Shown here piece by piece: positions 9,458 to 18,614 of a stretch of 64,000 bases of DNA; positions within the stretch are counted from its first letter, which is position 1, and each line of letters begins with the position of its first letter. The notes below the pieces were generated by a model, which saw only the letters and a program-made list of their open reading frames with translations, ran no database searches and was not told where the DNA came from. The DNA is taken from assembly GCA_000761475.1 (NCBI GenBank), contig JQNW01000002.1:248001-312000 (forward strand). Reading direction: 5' to 3'. The translations under genes and the position numbers were made by a program. Source of the DNA: Chromohalobacter israelensis (GTDB lineage: Bacteria; Pseudomonadota; Gammaproteobacteria; Pseudomonadales; Halomonadaceae).

Positions 9458-10152
9458 CCGGGCCCGCGCAGCTGCCACTGGGAGTGGGGCTGAGTGACGA
9501 CGCAACGTTTGCCAATTTTCACTCGCGTGGCAATGCGCCATTGCTCGAACGCTTGCGCGGTCAGCTCGACGTGGACGGCGAGCCGTTTCTCTTCTTGTGG
9601 GGCGCGCCGGGCAGCGGACGCAGCCATCTGCTGCAGGCGGCGTGTCACGAAGCCGGCGATCGCGGCGACCGCGCGCTGTACCTGCCTCTGCACGACCTCG
9701 GTCATTTCCCGCCCCACATGCTGGAAGATCTCGAGCGCCTCGACCTGGTGGCGATCGACGATCTGAGTGCGGTGCTGGGCCGCAAGCGCTGGGAAGAAGG
9801 GCTTTTTCACTTCTTCAATCGCATGCGCGATGCTGACAAGCGTCTGGTGATCGCTGCCGATGCCGCGCCACGCCAGCTCTCCACCGTACTGCCCGATCTC
9901 GCCTCGCGCCTGACCTGGGGCGTGACCTTTCACGTCGCCCCGCTGGACGATGCGGGGCGGTTCGAGGCCCTGCAGCTGCGCGCGCGAGTGCGTGGCATGC
10001 AGTTGCCCGACGAAGTGGCGCGCTACATCCTGCATCGTGGGCCGCGCCAGTTGCCGGCGTTGTTCGATGCCCTGGCGCGGCTCGATCGTGCCTCTCTCTC
10101 CGCCCAGCGCAAGTTGACCATTCCCTTCGTCAAGCAGGCGCTGGGCTGGTAG
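9454..10152 (+). CDS. hda: DnaA regulatory inactivator Hda
   Basis: Hda binds the DNA-loaded beta clamp and stimulates hydrolysis of ATP bound to DnaA after initiation (RIDA). The N-terminal clamp-binding motif is QLPLGVGL at residues 5-12. The AAA+ part has a Walker A-like WGAPGSGRSHLL (Lys replaced by Arg, as seen in other Hda proteins), Walker B DLVAIDDLSAV, and an arginine finger-like DLASRLTWG. 232 residues, normal for the family. Confidence 0.95.
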   Translation: MTGPAQLPLGVGLSDDATFANFHSRGNAPLLERLRGQLDVDGEPFLFLWGAPGSGRSHLLQAACHEAGDRGDRALYLPLHDLGHFPPHMLEDLERLDLVAIDDLSAVLGRKRWEEGLFHFFNRMRDADKRLVIAADAAPRQLSTVLPDLASRLTWGVTFHVAPLDDAGRFEALQLRARVRGMQLPDEVARYILHRGPRQLPALFDALARLDRASLSAQRKLTIPFVKQALGW

Positions 10153-10154
10153 GT

Positions 10155-10280
10155 ACTATACGAAAACTGCCTGCGCTCGCCCATACGGCGTTTAAAATCG
10201 GCTCAAAATACTCATTTACAACACGTAAACTCCGCTTTTTCGCCGATTTTTGCCTTGTCTGTCCATCGCTCGTCGACTTT
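10155..10280. repeat. Intergenic nested palindromic element between hda and yjbQ
   Basis: AT-rich island inside a GC-rich background, made of nested inverted repeats. AAAATCGGC (10194-10202) pairs with GCCGATTTT (10242-10250). TTTAC (10215-10219) pairs with GTAAA (10225-10229). An outer, imperfect pair is CTATACGAAAA near 10157 with TTTTCATACAG near 10275. I believe similar intergenic sequences occur in many marine and pseudomonad genomes, but I cannot verify that here. It may act as a bidirectional terminator between the convergent genes, or be a dispersed repeat. Confidence 0.5.
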
Positions 10281-10304
10281 TCATACAGAACCTCACGCGA
10301 CGGT

Positions 10305-10730
10305 TCATGCGTCGTCGCCGTTGAGCGTGGCAAGGAGTCGGCGTGCGCCACCCTGCCGACGGTGCTCGCCCAGCCAGATGCCCTGCCAGGTGCCCGTGGC
10401 CAATCGGCCATTGTCGACGGCGAGCGTGACTTGCGTGCCGAAGAGACTGGCCAGCACATGTGCCGGCATGTCGTCCGGCCCTTCCAGCGTGTGCTGCATG
10501 CCGTCGATGCCCTGGGGAGCGAGCCGTTCGGCGTAGAGTGCCATGTCGTGACGCACGTCGGGATCGGCGTTTTCGTTGAGGGTCAGCGAGGCGGAGGTAT
10601 GCAGCAACTGCAGGTGGAGCAGGCCGAGACGCACGTCGGCGAGCACCGGCAGTTGCTCGAGGATCTCGTCGGTGACGAGGTGAAAGCCTTGCCGACGGGG
10701 ACGCAGGGTCAGCGTGGTGCGGTGCCACAT
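10305..10730 (-). CDS. yjbQ: YjbQ / UPF0047 family protein
   Basis: A 141-residue protein of the YjbQ family. Members have weak thiamine-phosphate synthase activity in E. coli; the true role is unknown. Signature segments visible are LLHTSASLTLNENADPDVR and the C-terminal GTWQGIWLGEHR, which contribute conserved His/Asn residues around a metal-like site. ATG at 10730 (MWHRTTL) is chosen because GGGAGGA then lies 6-7 nt upstream, whereas for the ATG at 10736 it abuts the codon. Single gene, convergent with hda. Confidence 0.9.
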   Translation of the reverse strand: MWHRTTLTLRPRRQGFHLVTDEILEQLPVLADVRLGLLHLQLLHTSASLTLNENADPDVRHDMALYAERLAPQGIDGMQHTLEGPDDMPAHVLASLFGTQVTLAVDNGRLATGTWQGIWLGEHRRQGGARRLLATLNGDDA

Positions 10731-10911
10731 GTTCATTCCTCCCGATGCGTGGTGGTCGGCGCCTTGAAAGGCGCCCTGGGCAGCACAATCCTATATCGAC
10801 AGTCATCGGGCGTGCGTGCCTCGGCGTGCCTATCGTCATGATCGCCGACATCGATTGGCATCGCCATGATGCGGCCCGCACACTGGTGATCTCAACCGAG
10901 AGGAGGCTGTC

Positions 10912-12291
10912 ATGAGCGAGACGCGCATCGAACGCGATAGCATGGGGGAACTCGAGGTTCCCGCCGACGCGCTGTATGGCGCACAGACGCAACGTGCCAT
11001 CAACAATTTTCCCATCAGCGGCCAGGCGATGCCGGCTGAGTTCATCCAGGCCGTGGCGCGGATCAAGCTGGCGGCAGCGCAGGTCAATCGCGATCTCGGC
11101 CTGCTCGATGACGAGCGTGCCGAGGCGATCGCCGCCGCTGCCCAGCGTCTCGTCGATGGCGAGCATGCCGACCAGTTTCCGATCGATGTGTTCCAGACCG
11201 GGTCGGGCACCTCGACCAACATGAACGTCAACGAGGTGATCGCGCACCTGGCGGCTCGGGCGGGCACCGAGGTGGGACCCAACGATCACGTCAACATGGG
11301 GCAGTCGAGCAACGATGTGATTCCCACGGCGCTGCACTTGTCGGCGGCGCTGGCGGTCGAGCACGACCTGCTGCCTGCATTGCGCCATCTGCAGTCGGCC
11401 ATCGATGCCAAGGCGCGCGACGTCGACGATGTCGTCAAGACCGGGCGCACCCACCTGATGGATGCCATGCCCGTCCGCATGAGCCAGGAACTGGGCGGGT
11501 GGTCCAATCAGATTGCCCAGGCCATCGAGCGGCTGGAAGGCACGCAGTCGCGTCTGGCGCGTCTGGCGCTCGGGGGCACGGCCGTGGGCACGGGGATCAA
11601 TGCCCACCCCGAATTCGCCGAGCGCGTCGCCAAGGCGCTCAGCGAGCAGACGGGACTGCGTCTGCGCCCCAACGACAGCTTCTTCGCCAGCCTGGGCTCG
11701 CAGGATGCCGCCGTCGAACTCTCCGGGCAATTGCGGACCTACGCCTGCGCGGTGATGAAGATCAGCAACGACCTGCGCTGGATGAACTCCGGTCCCTTGG
11801 CCGGGCTGGGCGAGATCGAGCTCGAAGCGTTGCAGCCGGGCAGCTCGATCATGCCGGGCAAGGTCAATCCCGTGATTCCCGAGGCGGCCGCGCAGACGGC
11901 GGCCCAGGTGATCGGGCTGGATAGCGCGGTCACGGTCGCAGGCCAGAGTGGCAACTTTCAGCTCAACGTCATGCTGCCGTTGATCGCCAGCAACCTGTTG
12001 ACCTCGGTGCGCTTGATGTCACGGGCCAGCACGCTGCTCGCCGATCGTGCCATTGCCACGTTCAACGTGCGTCGCGACAACATCGAGGCACCGCTGTCGC
12101 GCAACCCCATCCTGGTCACGGCACTCAACTCGGTGATCGGCTACAACGCGGCGGCGCAGGTTGCCAAGAAAGCCTATCAGGCAGGGCGGCCGATCATCGA
12201 CGTGGCCGAGGAGGAAACCGACCTGTCGCGCGAGGAACTCGAACGCCTGCTCGACCCCGCGCAACTGACGCATGGCGGGATCCCCGGGTAA
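10912..12291 (+). CDS. fumC: Class II fumarate hydratase
   Basis: TCA-cycle enzyme interconverting fumarate and L-malate; oxygen-stable, iron-free homotetramer. 459 residues (E. coli 467). The three conserved superfamily regions are present: TGSGTSTNMNVNEVIA, GRTHLMDAMPVRMSQE and the mobile signature loop GSSIMPGKVNPVIPEA holding the catalytic Ser. The ATG at 10912 follows AGAGGAGG at ideal spacing. Ends in a strong hairpin. Confidence 0.97.
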   Translation: MSETRIERDSMGELEVPADALYGAQTQRAINNFPISGQAMPAEFIQAVARIKLAAAQVNRDLGLLDDERAEAIAAAAQRLVDGEHADQFPIDVFQTGSGTSTNMNVNEVIAHLAARAGTEVGPNDHVNMGQSSNDVIPTALHLSAALAVEHDLLPALRHLQSAIDAKARDVDDVVKTGRTHLMDAMPVRMSQELGGWSNQIAQAIERLEGTQSRLARLALGGTAVGTGINAHPEFAERVAKALSEQTGLRLRPNDSFFASLGSQDAAVELSGQLRTYACAVMKISNDLRWMNSGPLAGLGEIELEALQPGSSIMPGKVNPVIPEAAAQTAAQVIGLDSAVTVAGQSGNFQLNVMLPLIASNLLTSVRLMSRASTLLADRAIATFNVRRDNIEAPLSRNPILVTALNSVIGYNAAAQVAKKAYQAGRPIIDVAEEETDLSREELERLLDPAQLTHGGIPG

Positions 12292-12353
12292 GGCAGGAGA
12301 CAGCCGCCCTGGTGCCTGTCGTCGGCAGGCGCGTGGCGAGAAGCATCGGCATC

Positions 12354-12382
12354 GACATGGGCGCCCCCTGGGCGCCCATGTC
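12354..12382. terminator. Hairpin between convergent fumC and phosphatase-fold gene
   Basis: Perfect 13-bp inverted repeat GACATGGGCGCCC / GGGCGCCCATGTC with a CCT loop. No clear U-tract on either side; probably serves both convergent transcripts. Confidence 0.7.
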
Positions 12383-12391
12383 GTGTGGACG

Positions 12392-13495
12392 TCAGTCGTC
12401 GTGCTTGACGGGCGCTTCGCCGCGTCGTTCGTGGGCTTCCTCGATGGTTTCTTCGGCATCCTGACGTTCTTCGCGATCGGCCTCGGGACTGTCGTTTTCG
12501 TCGGCGCGTGCCGGGTGGTAGCGAAAGGTGGCGAGGATCGGGAAATGATCGGAGCCGAAGGCCGAGAGGCGCTGCAGGGCCACCAGGGTGAAATGTTCGC
12601 TGACGAAGACATGATCCAAGGGCCAGCGCAGCCATCGATACTCGGCATGAAAGGTGCTGTAGAGACCGCGACCCCGGCGTGGATCGAGCATCCCGCTGAT
12701 GCGGCAGAACAGACGGGTGGTCTTTGACCATGCCACATCGTTGAGATCGCCGGCCACCAGAGTGGGGAGCCCCGAGTCGCGAATCGTCTGACCGACCAGC
12801 AAGAGTTCGGCATCCCGCCACAAGGATTCATCGCTTTCGCCGGGCGCAGGCGGCCTTGGGTGGACGGCGTGAAACCGCACACGGTCGCCGCTGGGAAGTT
12901 CGAACCAGCCGTGGATCGAGGGAATATCATCCTGGATCAGCCACTCGATCTGAGGGTCGTGTACCGGCAGGCGAGAATACAGGTGCATGCCGTAAAGATT
13001 GTCGAGCGGAATCCGGGTGGCATACGGATGACTCTCGTCGAGCGTCTCGTCGAGGCGCTCCTGCCACCAGGCATCCGATTCCAGGGTCAGCACGATATCC
13101 GGGTCGGTCTCGCGGATCTGGCGCATGAGGGATGCCGACTGGCGGTTGCCGGTGAGGACGTTGGCGACCAGCAGCGAGAATTGACGCGCGGCGTCCTCGC
13201 CGTCGGCATCGACCACGTGACGCCTGGCAAGGGGCGTCCACGGGAAGATGCTGACACCTTGTACCCCCAGCACGATGAGCGCGGCAACAGCGCCGATTTC
13301 TCCCCAGGCGCCCCATGGCAAGGTGCCCAGCAGGGCGAGCAACACCGCGGCGGCGAGAATCGCCAATTGCAGGCGGGGGAAGTCGAAACCGCGCACCCAC
13401 CAGTAGCGCAGGTGCAACCACGGGATCGCCGTCGCGGCGAAGAGCAGTAGTGCCAGCAGCGCCAGCGTCGTTTCGATGAGCGTGGTAATGGCCAT
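12392..13495 (-). CDS. Endonuclease/exonuclease/phosphatase family protein, membrane-anchored
   Basis: 367-residue protein. Three hydrophobic segments lie in the first 90 residues (LIETTLALLALLLFAATAIP; LQLAILAAAVLLALLGTL; IGAVAALIVLGVQGVSIF). A DNase I-like EEP domain follows, with family motifs LLVANVLTG, DPDIVLTLES (catalytic Glu), VAGDLNDVAWS and a C-terminal GSDHFPILA. The acidic tail (residues about 335-367) is low-complexity. The domain faces the periplasm if the N-terminus is cytoplasmic. Substrate unknown: related proteins are annotated as nucleases, sphingomyelinases or inositol phosphatases. Separated from glpD by 119 bp on the same strand. Confidence 0.85.
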   Translation of the reverse strand: MAITTLIETTLALLALLLFAATAIPWLHLRYWWVRGFDFPRLQLAILAAAVLLALLGTLPWGAWGEIGAVAALIVLGVQGVSIFPWTPLARRHVVDADGEDAARQFSLLVANVLTGNRQSASLMRQIRETDPDIVLTLESDAWWQERLDETLDESHPYATRIPLDNLYGMHLYSRLPVHDPQIEWLIQDDIPSIHGWFELPSGDRVRFHAVHPRPPAPGESDESLWRDAELLLVGQTIRDSGLPTLVAGDLNDVAWSKTTRLFCRISGMLDPRRGRGLYSTFHAEYRWLRWPLDHVFVSEHFTLVALQRLSAFGSDHFPILATFRYHPARADENDSPEADREERQDAEETIEEAHERRGEAPVKHDD

Positions 13496-13614
13496 GCCTG
13501 GTTTCCGATGGTGCCGGCTCCCGAACGCGAACCGGCGCGTTACCGTCCCGGTAAGCGTGAAGGAGAGCGTAGCAGGCCAAGGGGGCGTTGGGCCACTCGA
13601 GCCGGCGCCGTGCC

Positions 13615-15120
13615 TCAGGCGGCATGTCCCCGATGGTGGCGCTCGAGGTAAGTGGCCAATCGCTCCTGCTGTGCGGCGCTCAGGCGCAGGCCGAGCTTGG
13701 TGCGTCGCCACAGGATATCGTCGACCTCGCGCGCCCATTCATGCTCGACCAGATAGTCGACCTCGGCTTGTGTCAGGCCGCCGCCGAAGTCCTGGCCCAG
13801 CGCCTCGATGCTTGTGCAGCCCCGGAGAAAGCGCAGACAGAGCGAACCGTAGCTCGAGGCGAAGCGCCGTGCGCGCGCTTCGCCCAGGAACGGATAATCG
13901 CGTACGAGGCGCATGGCGAAGGCGTCTCGCGAGTCGATGTCGCCGCCCGGCAGGGAAGCCTCGGCGGTCCAGGCCTCGCCGATATCGTGAAAATACGGCG
14001 ACAGCTGCTCCAGCGCGGCCTCGGCCAGTTTGCGGTAGGTCGTGATCTTGCCGCCGAATACCGAGAGCAGCGGGGCGTCGCGTGCGTCGAGATCGAGCGT
14101 GTAATCACGCGTCATCGCCGACGGGTCGGCGGACTCGTCATCGCACAGTGGACGCACACCGGAAAAGGTGGCGATGACATCCTGGTGGGTAAGGGGATGT
14201 GTGAAGTGCTGGTTGACCACCTCGAGGAGATAGTCGACCTCCTGTCGACTGGCGCTGACCTGGGCGGGGTCGCCCTGATAGCGCACGTCGGTGGTGCCGA
14301 TCAGACTGTAGTCTTGCTGATAGGGCAAGACGAAGACGATGCGCCGGTCACGGTTCTGAAGGATATAGGCGCGTTCGTCGCCGTTGAGGCGGGGAACGAC
14401 GATATGGCTACCCTGAATCATGCGCACGCCGTAGCGTGAGTCGCGCCGCGTGCCTTCGCGCACCACGCGCTCCACCCAGGGGCCGGCCGCGTTGACCAGA
14501 ACCCTGGCATGGCGCGTATGGCGCTTGCCGGTGGCGACGTCTTCCAGTGTGATATGCCAGATGCCATCTTCCTCCTGCGCGCCGATGCAGCGGCTGCCGA
14601 CCTGAATGTCGGCGCCGTGTTCGCGTGCCTGCATGGCATTGAGTACCACCAGCCGTGCGTCGTCGACCCAGCAGTCCGAATATTCGAAACCGCGCTTGAT
14701 GCCGGGTTGCAGCGGACTGTCGGCGCCGAAGCGAAGGCCGCGGGAGGCGGGCAGGTTGTCGCGCTGGCTGAGATGGTCGTAGAGAAACAGGCCCGCGCGA
14801 ATCATCCACGCCGGACGTAGATGCGGCTGATGCGGCAGGATGAAGCGCAACGGCCAGACGATGTGAGGGGCCTTGCGCAACAGGACTTCGCGCTCGTGCA
14901 GCGCTTCCCTGACCAGGCGGAACTCGCGATGTTCGAGGTAGCGCAGCCCGCCGTGAATCAACTTGCTGCTCGCCGACGAGGTGGCGCTGGCCAGGTCGCG
15001 TTGTTCGCTCAAGGCGACGCGGAGACCGCGGCCCGCGGCATCGTTGGCGATGCCGGTGCCATTGATGCCACCGCCGATGACGAAGAGGTCGAGTATGTCC
15101 TGTCGGGGGCAGGCGTTCAT
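13615..15120 (-). CDS. glpD: Aerobic glycerol-3-phosphate dehydrogenase
   Basis: FAD-dependent membrane-associated enzyme that oxidises glycerol-3-phosphate to DHAP and feeds electrons to quinone. The N-terminal dinucleotide fold is VIGGGINGTGIANDAAGRG. SSKLIHGGLRYLE and FGGKITTYRKLAE are the conserved FAD and substrate motifs. 501 residues, as in E. coli. The ATG at 15120 follows CGGAG. GlpR-like half-sites lie in the 180 bp upstream. The gene is downstream of glpR on the same strand. Confidence 0.97.
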   Translation of the reverse strand: MNACPRQDILDLFVIGGGINGTGIANDAAGRGLRVALSEQRDLASATSSASSKLIHGGLRYLEHREFRLVREALHEREVLLRKAPHIVWPLRFILPHQPHLRPAWMIRAGLFLYDHLSQRDNLPASRGLRFGADSPLQPGIKRGFEYSDCWVDDARLVVLNAMQAREHGADIQVGSRCIGAQEEDGIWHITLEDVATGKRHTRHARVLVNAAGPWVERVVREGTRRDSRYGVRMIQGSHIVVPRLNGDERAYILQNRDRRIVFVLPYQQDYSLIGTTDVRYQGDPAQVSASRQEVDYLLEVVNQHFTHPLTHQDVIATFSGVRPLCDDESADPSAMTRDYTLDLDARDAPLLSVFGGKITTYRKLAEAALEQLSPYFHDIGEAWTAEASLPGGDIDSRDAFAMRLVRDYPFLGEARARRFASSYGSLCLRFLRGCTSIEALGQDFGGGLTQAEVDYLVEHEWAREVDDILWRRTKLGLRLSAAQQERLATYLERHHRGHAA

Positions 15121-15195
15121 GGCAAGCTCCGCAAGGTTGGTGTCGCAGGTCGAGGGTCGTGTTTGACCGCCGTCGGTATTCGAATGTGAAAGTAG

Positions 15196-15263
15196 CGTAG
15201 TCGAAAACGAACATCAAGTCGCGAAACGAACATGCCGCCACGAAGCGCGCCATGTTCGAAAAG
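15196..15263. promoter_or_regulatory. Cluster of GlpR-like operator half-sites upstream of glpD
   Basis: Three ATGTTCG half-sites (two read as CGAACAT on the plus strand) within 68 bp. They are ATGTTCGTTTTCGAC (15196-15215 on the minus strand), ATGTTCGTTTCGC (about 15221-15235) and CATGTTCGAAAAG on the plus strand (15251-15263). These resemble the E. coli GlpR consensus built around TTCG-N4-CGAA. Confidence 0.6.
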
Positions 15264-15296
15264 CCGTGTCAGGAAGGGGGTGTCAGGAAGTGAGCT

Positions 15297-16067
15297 TCAG
15301 GAAGGAGGGTCGGCGAGGTGGAGCGCCACGTCGTGCTCGCGCAGCAGGCGCAGAATGCCGTCCGGCGGTTGGCGGTCCGTGAAGAGCGCATCGATTTGCG
15401 CGATGTTGCCCTGGCGCACCACGGCGTTGCGATGGAACTTGGAGTGGTCGGCGGTCAGGAACACTTGGCGCGAGTTGCGGATGATGGCCTGGGCGACGCG
15501 GACTTCCTGATAGTCGAATTCGAGCAGGGAGCCGTCGTCGTCGATGCCGCTGATGCCGATGAGACCGTAATCGACCTTGAACTGGTTGATGAAGTCGATC
15601 GTCGCCTCGCCGATGATGCCGCCGTCGCGCGAGCGCACTTGCCCCCCGGCGATGATGACATTGAAGTCTTCCTTGTGCTGCAGAATGGCCGCGACGTTGA
15701 GGTTGTTGGTGATGACCTCCAACCCCTGGTGGCCGCGCAGCGCTTCAGCGACCATCTCGTTGCTGGTCCCGATATTGATGAACAGCGAGGCGTGGTCGGG
15801 AATCGTCGCGGCGACGCATTCGGCAATGCGCTGCTTGGCGTCGGCGTTGAGTGTCTTGCGCGTGTGGTAGGCGGTGTTGACGGTGCTCGATTCCAGCCCT
15901 GCGCCGCCGTGCACGCGCTTGACGGCCCCTTCGGCGGCCAGTTGGTTGAGGTCGCGGCGAATCGTCTGCGGGGTAACGGAAAAGTGCTGCGTCAGTTGCT
16001 CGATGGAGGCGTATCCCTGGCGTTTGACGAGGGTGACGATGGCATCGTGGCGGTCTTGTTGTGTCAT
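15297..16067 (-). CDS. glpR: Glycerol-3-phosphate regulon repressor, DeoR family
   Basis: DeoR-type repressor, inactivated by glycerol-3-phosphate in known systems. N-terminal HTH is at residues 18-40 (SIEQLTQHFSVTPQTIRRDL), followed by the DeoR wing motif RVHGGA. The C-terminal sugar-phosphate sensor (ISOCOT fold) has NIGTSNEMVAEALRGH and ADHSKFHRNAVVR. ATG at 16067 follows GGGAG. The start is divergent from glpK with operator-like sequence between. Autoregulation is likely from that layout. Confidence 0.95.
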   Translation of the reverse strand: MTQQDRHDAIVTLVKRQGYASIEQLTQHFSVTPQTIRRDLNQLAAEGAVKRVHGGAGLESSTVNTAYHTRKTLNADAKQRIAECVAATIPDHASLFINIGTSNEMVAEALRGHQGLEVITNNLNVAAILQHKEDFNVIIAGGQVRSRDGGIIGEATIDFINQFKVDYGLIGISGIDDDGSLLEFDYQEVRVAQAIIRNSRQVFLTADHSKFHRNAVVRQGNIAQIDALFTDRQPPDGILRLLREHDVALHLADPPS

Positions 16068-16209
16068 GCGGACTCCCGTCACTGAGAGAGGTGAACAGCG
16101 GATGAGCGAGGCGTATCGAGCGGTCGGGCGAGAGCGTCGCAAAGGCGCCGCCACGCGGGGTGGAGCGCTATGTTATACCATGGTCTAGAACGAAAAAAGG
16201 GTGTCATGG

Positions 16210-16229
16210 ATTGTTGTAAATCGAAAATA
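16210..16229. promoter_or_regulatory. GlpR-like operator upstream of glpK
   Basis: Read on the minus strand, TATTTTCGATTTACAACAAT matches the E. coli GlpR consensus WATKTTCGWTAWCGAAMATW at about 16 of 20 positions. A further half-site, AAAACGAACTT, lies near 16252-16262. Placed 50-70 bp before glpK and 145 bp before the divergent glpR start. Confidence 0.55.
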
Positions 16230-16278
16230 GGCATAGGTTTTATCCGACAAAAACGAACTTCGATGAACAGGAATGAAC

Positions 16279-17778
16279 ATGCACTCCTATCTGCTTTCGA
16301 TCGATCAGGGCACCACCAGCTCGCGCGCCATTCTCTTCGATCGCCATGGCCAGGTCGCGGGCGTGGCTCAGGAGGAGTTCGCCCAGCACTTTCCCGAGGA
16401 TGGCTGGGTCGAACACGACGCCGAGGATATCTGGCAATCGGTGCTGCGTACGTGCCAGCGGGCGATGGAGAATACCGGCGCGGCGATCAGCGACATCGCC
16501 GGCATCGGCATCACCAACCAGCGCGAAACCACCCTGCTGTGGGACCGGCGTACCGGGGACCCCCTGCATCGCGCGATCGTCTGGCAGGACCGGCGTACCG
16601 GCTCATACTGCCAGTCGTTGATCGATGCCGGCCATGAGGCTTTCATCCAATCGCGCACGGGGCTGTTGATCGACCCGTACTTTTCGGCCACGAAACTGCG
16701 CTGGCTGCTGGATAACGTCCCCGGCGCACGCGAACGCGCCGAACGCGGCGAGCTGGCGTTCGGTACCGTCGATACCTTCTTGCTGTGGCGGCTGACCGGC
16801 GGGCGCGAGCATGCCACCGATGCCACCAATGCCTCACGTACCTGCCTGTTCAATATTCATACTCAGCAATGGGACGAGGCGTTGTTGGCGTTGTTCGAGA
16901 TTCCGGCATCGCTGTTGCCGGAGGTCAAGGATTCCAGTGCCGATTTCGGGCAGACCGAGCCCCATCTGTTGGGTGGGCCCTTGCCCGTTGCCGGCATTGC
17001 CGGCGATCAGCAGGCGGCTCTGGTGGGGCAGACCTGCTTCGCGCCGGGCATGACCAAGAGCACCTATGGCACGGGGTGCTTCATGATCATCAATACCGGC
17101 GACAAGGCGGAAGTGTCGCATAACCGCCTGTTGACCACCGTGGCGTATCGGCTCAACGGCAAGGCGACCTATGCCATGGAGGGCAGCATCTTCGTGGCCG
17201 GCGCCACGGTGCAGTGGATGCGCGATGGCCTCAAGTTGTTCGCCGATGCCTCGGAGACGGAAGCCTTGGCGCGTCGGACCCGGGCCGGGCATGGCGTGTA
17301 CCTGGTGCCGGCCTTCACTGGGTTGGGGGCGCCGCACTGGGACCCGAGCGCGCGCGGTGCGATCTTCGGGTTGACGCGCGACACGGGAATTGCCGAGATC
17401 GTCGCGGCGGGCCTGCAGGCCGTGTGCTATCAAACACGGGATCTCCAGACCTGCATGGATGACGATATCGACGCCAACGCCGGACGGTTGCGCGTCGACG
17501 GTGGCATGGTCAGCAACAACTGGGTGATGCAGTTTCTCGCCGACATGCTCGGCGTTCCCGTCGATCGCCCGACGGTGCTCGAGACCACCGCACTGGGGGC
17601 TGCCTATCTCGCCGGGCTGCAACTGGGATGGTATGCCGATCTCGACGAGATCGCCGGACTGTGGCGCTGCGAGCGGACCTTCGAACCCAACATGCCGGAG
17701 GCCGAACGCGAGCGGCTCTACCGTGGCTGGCAGGATGCCATCGAGAGGGTCAAGTGTCCCGCCGGCGGGGAGGAATGA
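16279..17778 (+). CDS. glpK: Glycerol kinase
   Basis: Cytoplasmic FGGY-family kinase forming glycerol-3-phosphate from glycerol and ATP, which traps glycerol entering by facilitator or importer. [14 protein letters not shown] is the N-terminal phosphate-1 motif; [28 protein letters not shown] and [11 protein letters not shown] are strongly conserved glycerol-kinase segments. 499 residues. I take the ATG at 16279 because ACAGGA sits 7 nt upstream of it and directly against the ATG at 16273. Overlaps glpF by ATGA if the earlier glpF start is used. Confidence 0.97.
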   Translation: MHSYLLSIDQGTTSSRAILFDRHGQVAGVAQEEFAQHFPEDGWVEHDAEDIWQSVLRTCQRAMENTGAAISDIAGIGITNQRETTLLWDRRTGDPLHRAIVWQDRRTGSYCQSLIDAGHEAFIQSRTGLLIDPYFSATKLRWLLDNVPGARERAERGELAFGTVDTFLLWRLTGGREHATDATNASRTCLFNIHTQQWDEALLALFEIPASLLPEVKDSSADFGQTEPHLLGGPLPVAGIAGDQQAALVGQTCFAPGMTKSTYGTGCFMIINTGDKAEVSHNRLLTTVAYRLNGKATYAMEGSIFVAGATVQWMRDGLKLFADASETEALARRTRAGHGVYLVPAFTGLGAPHWDPSARGAIFGLTRDTGIAEIVAAGLQAVCYQTRDLQTCMDDDIDANAGRLRVDGGMVSNNWVMQFLADMLGVPVDRPTVLETTALGAAYLAGLQLGWYADLDEIAGLWRCERTFEPNMPEAERERLYRGWQDAIERVKCPAGGEE

Positions 17779-17780
17779 AC

Positions 17781-18509
17781 ATGGAATGGCAGGTCATGCA
17801 GGGTGAGTTTCTGGGCAGCCTCTTCTTGATCTTGTTCGGAGGTGGCGTGGTCGCCAACGTGTTGCTCGCCGAGACCAAAGGCAATGGCTCGGGATGGATC
17901 GTGGTCGCCACGGGGTGGGGATTCGCGGTGACCATCGGCGTGTTCGTCGCGGTGGCGACCGGGTCCGCCCAGGCCGATATCAATCCGGCCGTGACGCTGG
18001 CCAAATGGATTCTCGGCGTGCATACCGCCGCCCAGGTGCCGGGCTATATCGTTGCGCAACTGCTGGGGGCGTTCGCGGGAGCGGTAGGCGTATGGCTGGC
18101 GTATCTACCGCACTGGTCGCGTACGCGGGACAGCGACTTGAAGCGCGCGGTCTTTTGCACCGACCCAGCGGTGCCGCATCGCTTAGGGAACGTGTTGTGC
18201 GAATGCATTGGCACGCTGGTGCTGATTTTCGGCATCGGTGCCATCGCCAGTTCCGGTCGCGTGGGGGATGGCCTGCTGCCGTATTTGATCGGCATCCTGG
18301 TATGGGCCATAGGGCTCTCGCTGGGCGGACCGACGGGGTACGCCATCAACCCGGCGCGTGATCTGGGACCTCGCCTTGCCTATGCGTTGCTGCCGATAGC
18401 CGGTAAGGGGAATTCGGGATGGTCGTACGCCTGGGTGCCGATTCTGGGGCCGGTGCTGGGGGCGGTCATCGCGGCGTTGATGTGGCAGCGGCTGTTGCCG
18501 TTGTCATGA
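17781..18509 (+). CDS. glpF: Glycerol facilitator, aquaglyceroporin (MIP family)
   Basis: 242-residue inner-membrane channel with six transmembrane helices and the two half-helix motifs DINPAVTLA (residues 59-67) and AINPARDLGPR (about 189-199). The Asp after the second NPAR is the residue associated with glycerol-conducting, rather than strict water, channels. The ATG at 17781 has GGGGAGGA at proper spacing; an ATG six bases earlier overlaps the glpK stop. Placed directly after glpK, so glycerol entering is phosphorylated at once. Confidence 0.95.
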   Translation: MEWQVMQGEFLGSLFLILFGGGVVANVLLAETKGNGSGWIVVATGWGFAVTIGVFVAVATGSAQADINPAVTLAKWILGVHTAAQVPGYIVAQLLGAFAGAVGVWLAYLPHWSRTRDSDLKRAVFCTDPAVPHRLGNVLCECIGTLVLIFGIGAIASSGRVGDGLLPYLIGILVWAIGLSLGGPTGYAINPARDLGPRLAYALLPIAGKGNSGWSYAWVPILGPVLGAVIAALMWQRLLPLS

Positions 18510-18559
18510 CGAGGGGGCGATGACGAGGGTGCCATGAAGAAATACGGTCAAGCGTTTGA

Positions 18560-18588
18560 GCGTCGGCGAATTTTTGTCGCCGACGCTT
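18560..18588. terminator. Hairpin after glpKF, overlapping the tRNA-Val promoter
   Basis: AGCGTCGGCGA and its complement TCGCCGACGCT with a T-rich loop. The 3' arm runs into the -35 element of the tRNA promoter. Probable end of the glpKF transcript. Confidence 0.55.
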
Positions 18589-18614
18589 GCATTTTCCGGT
18601 GATCTGCGTAGAAT
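18587..18614 (+). promoter_or_regulatory. Sigma-70 promoter for the tRNA-Val pair
   Basis: TTGCAT (18587-18592), 16-bp spacer, TAGAAT (18609-18614), about 117 bp before the first tRNA. The downstream sequence GCGCATCC is GC-rich, as expected of stable-RNA discriminators. Confidence 0.6.

Noticed and set aside
10216-11730. 504-codon open frame antisense to fumC and overlapping yjbQ
   Set aside because: Covers two confirmed genes; translation is repetitive His/Arg/Gly without a domain.
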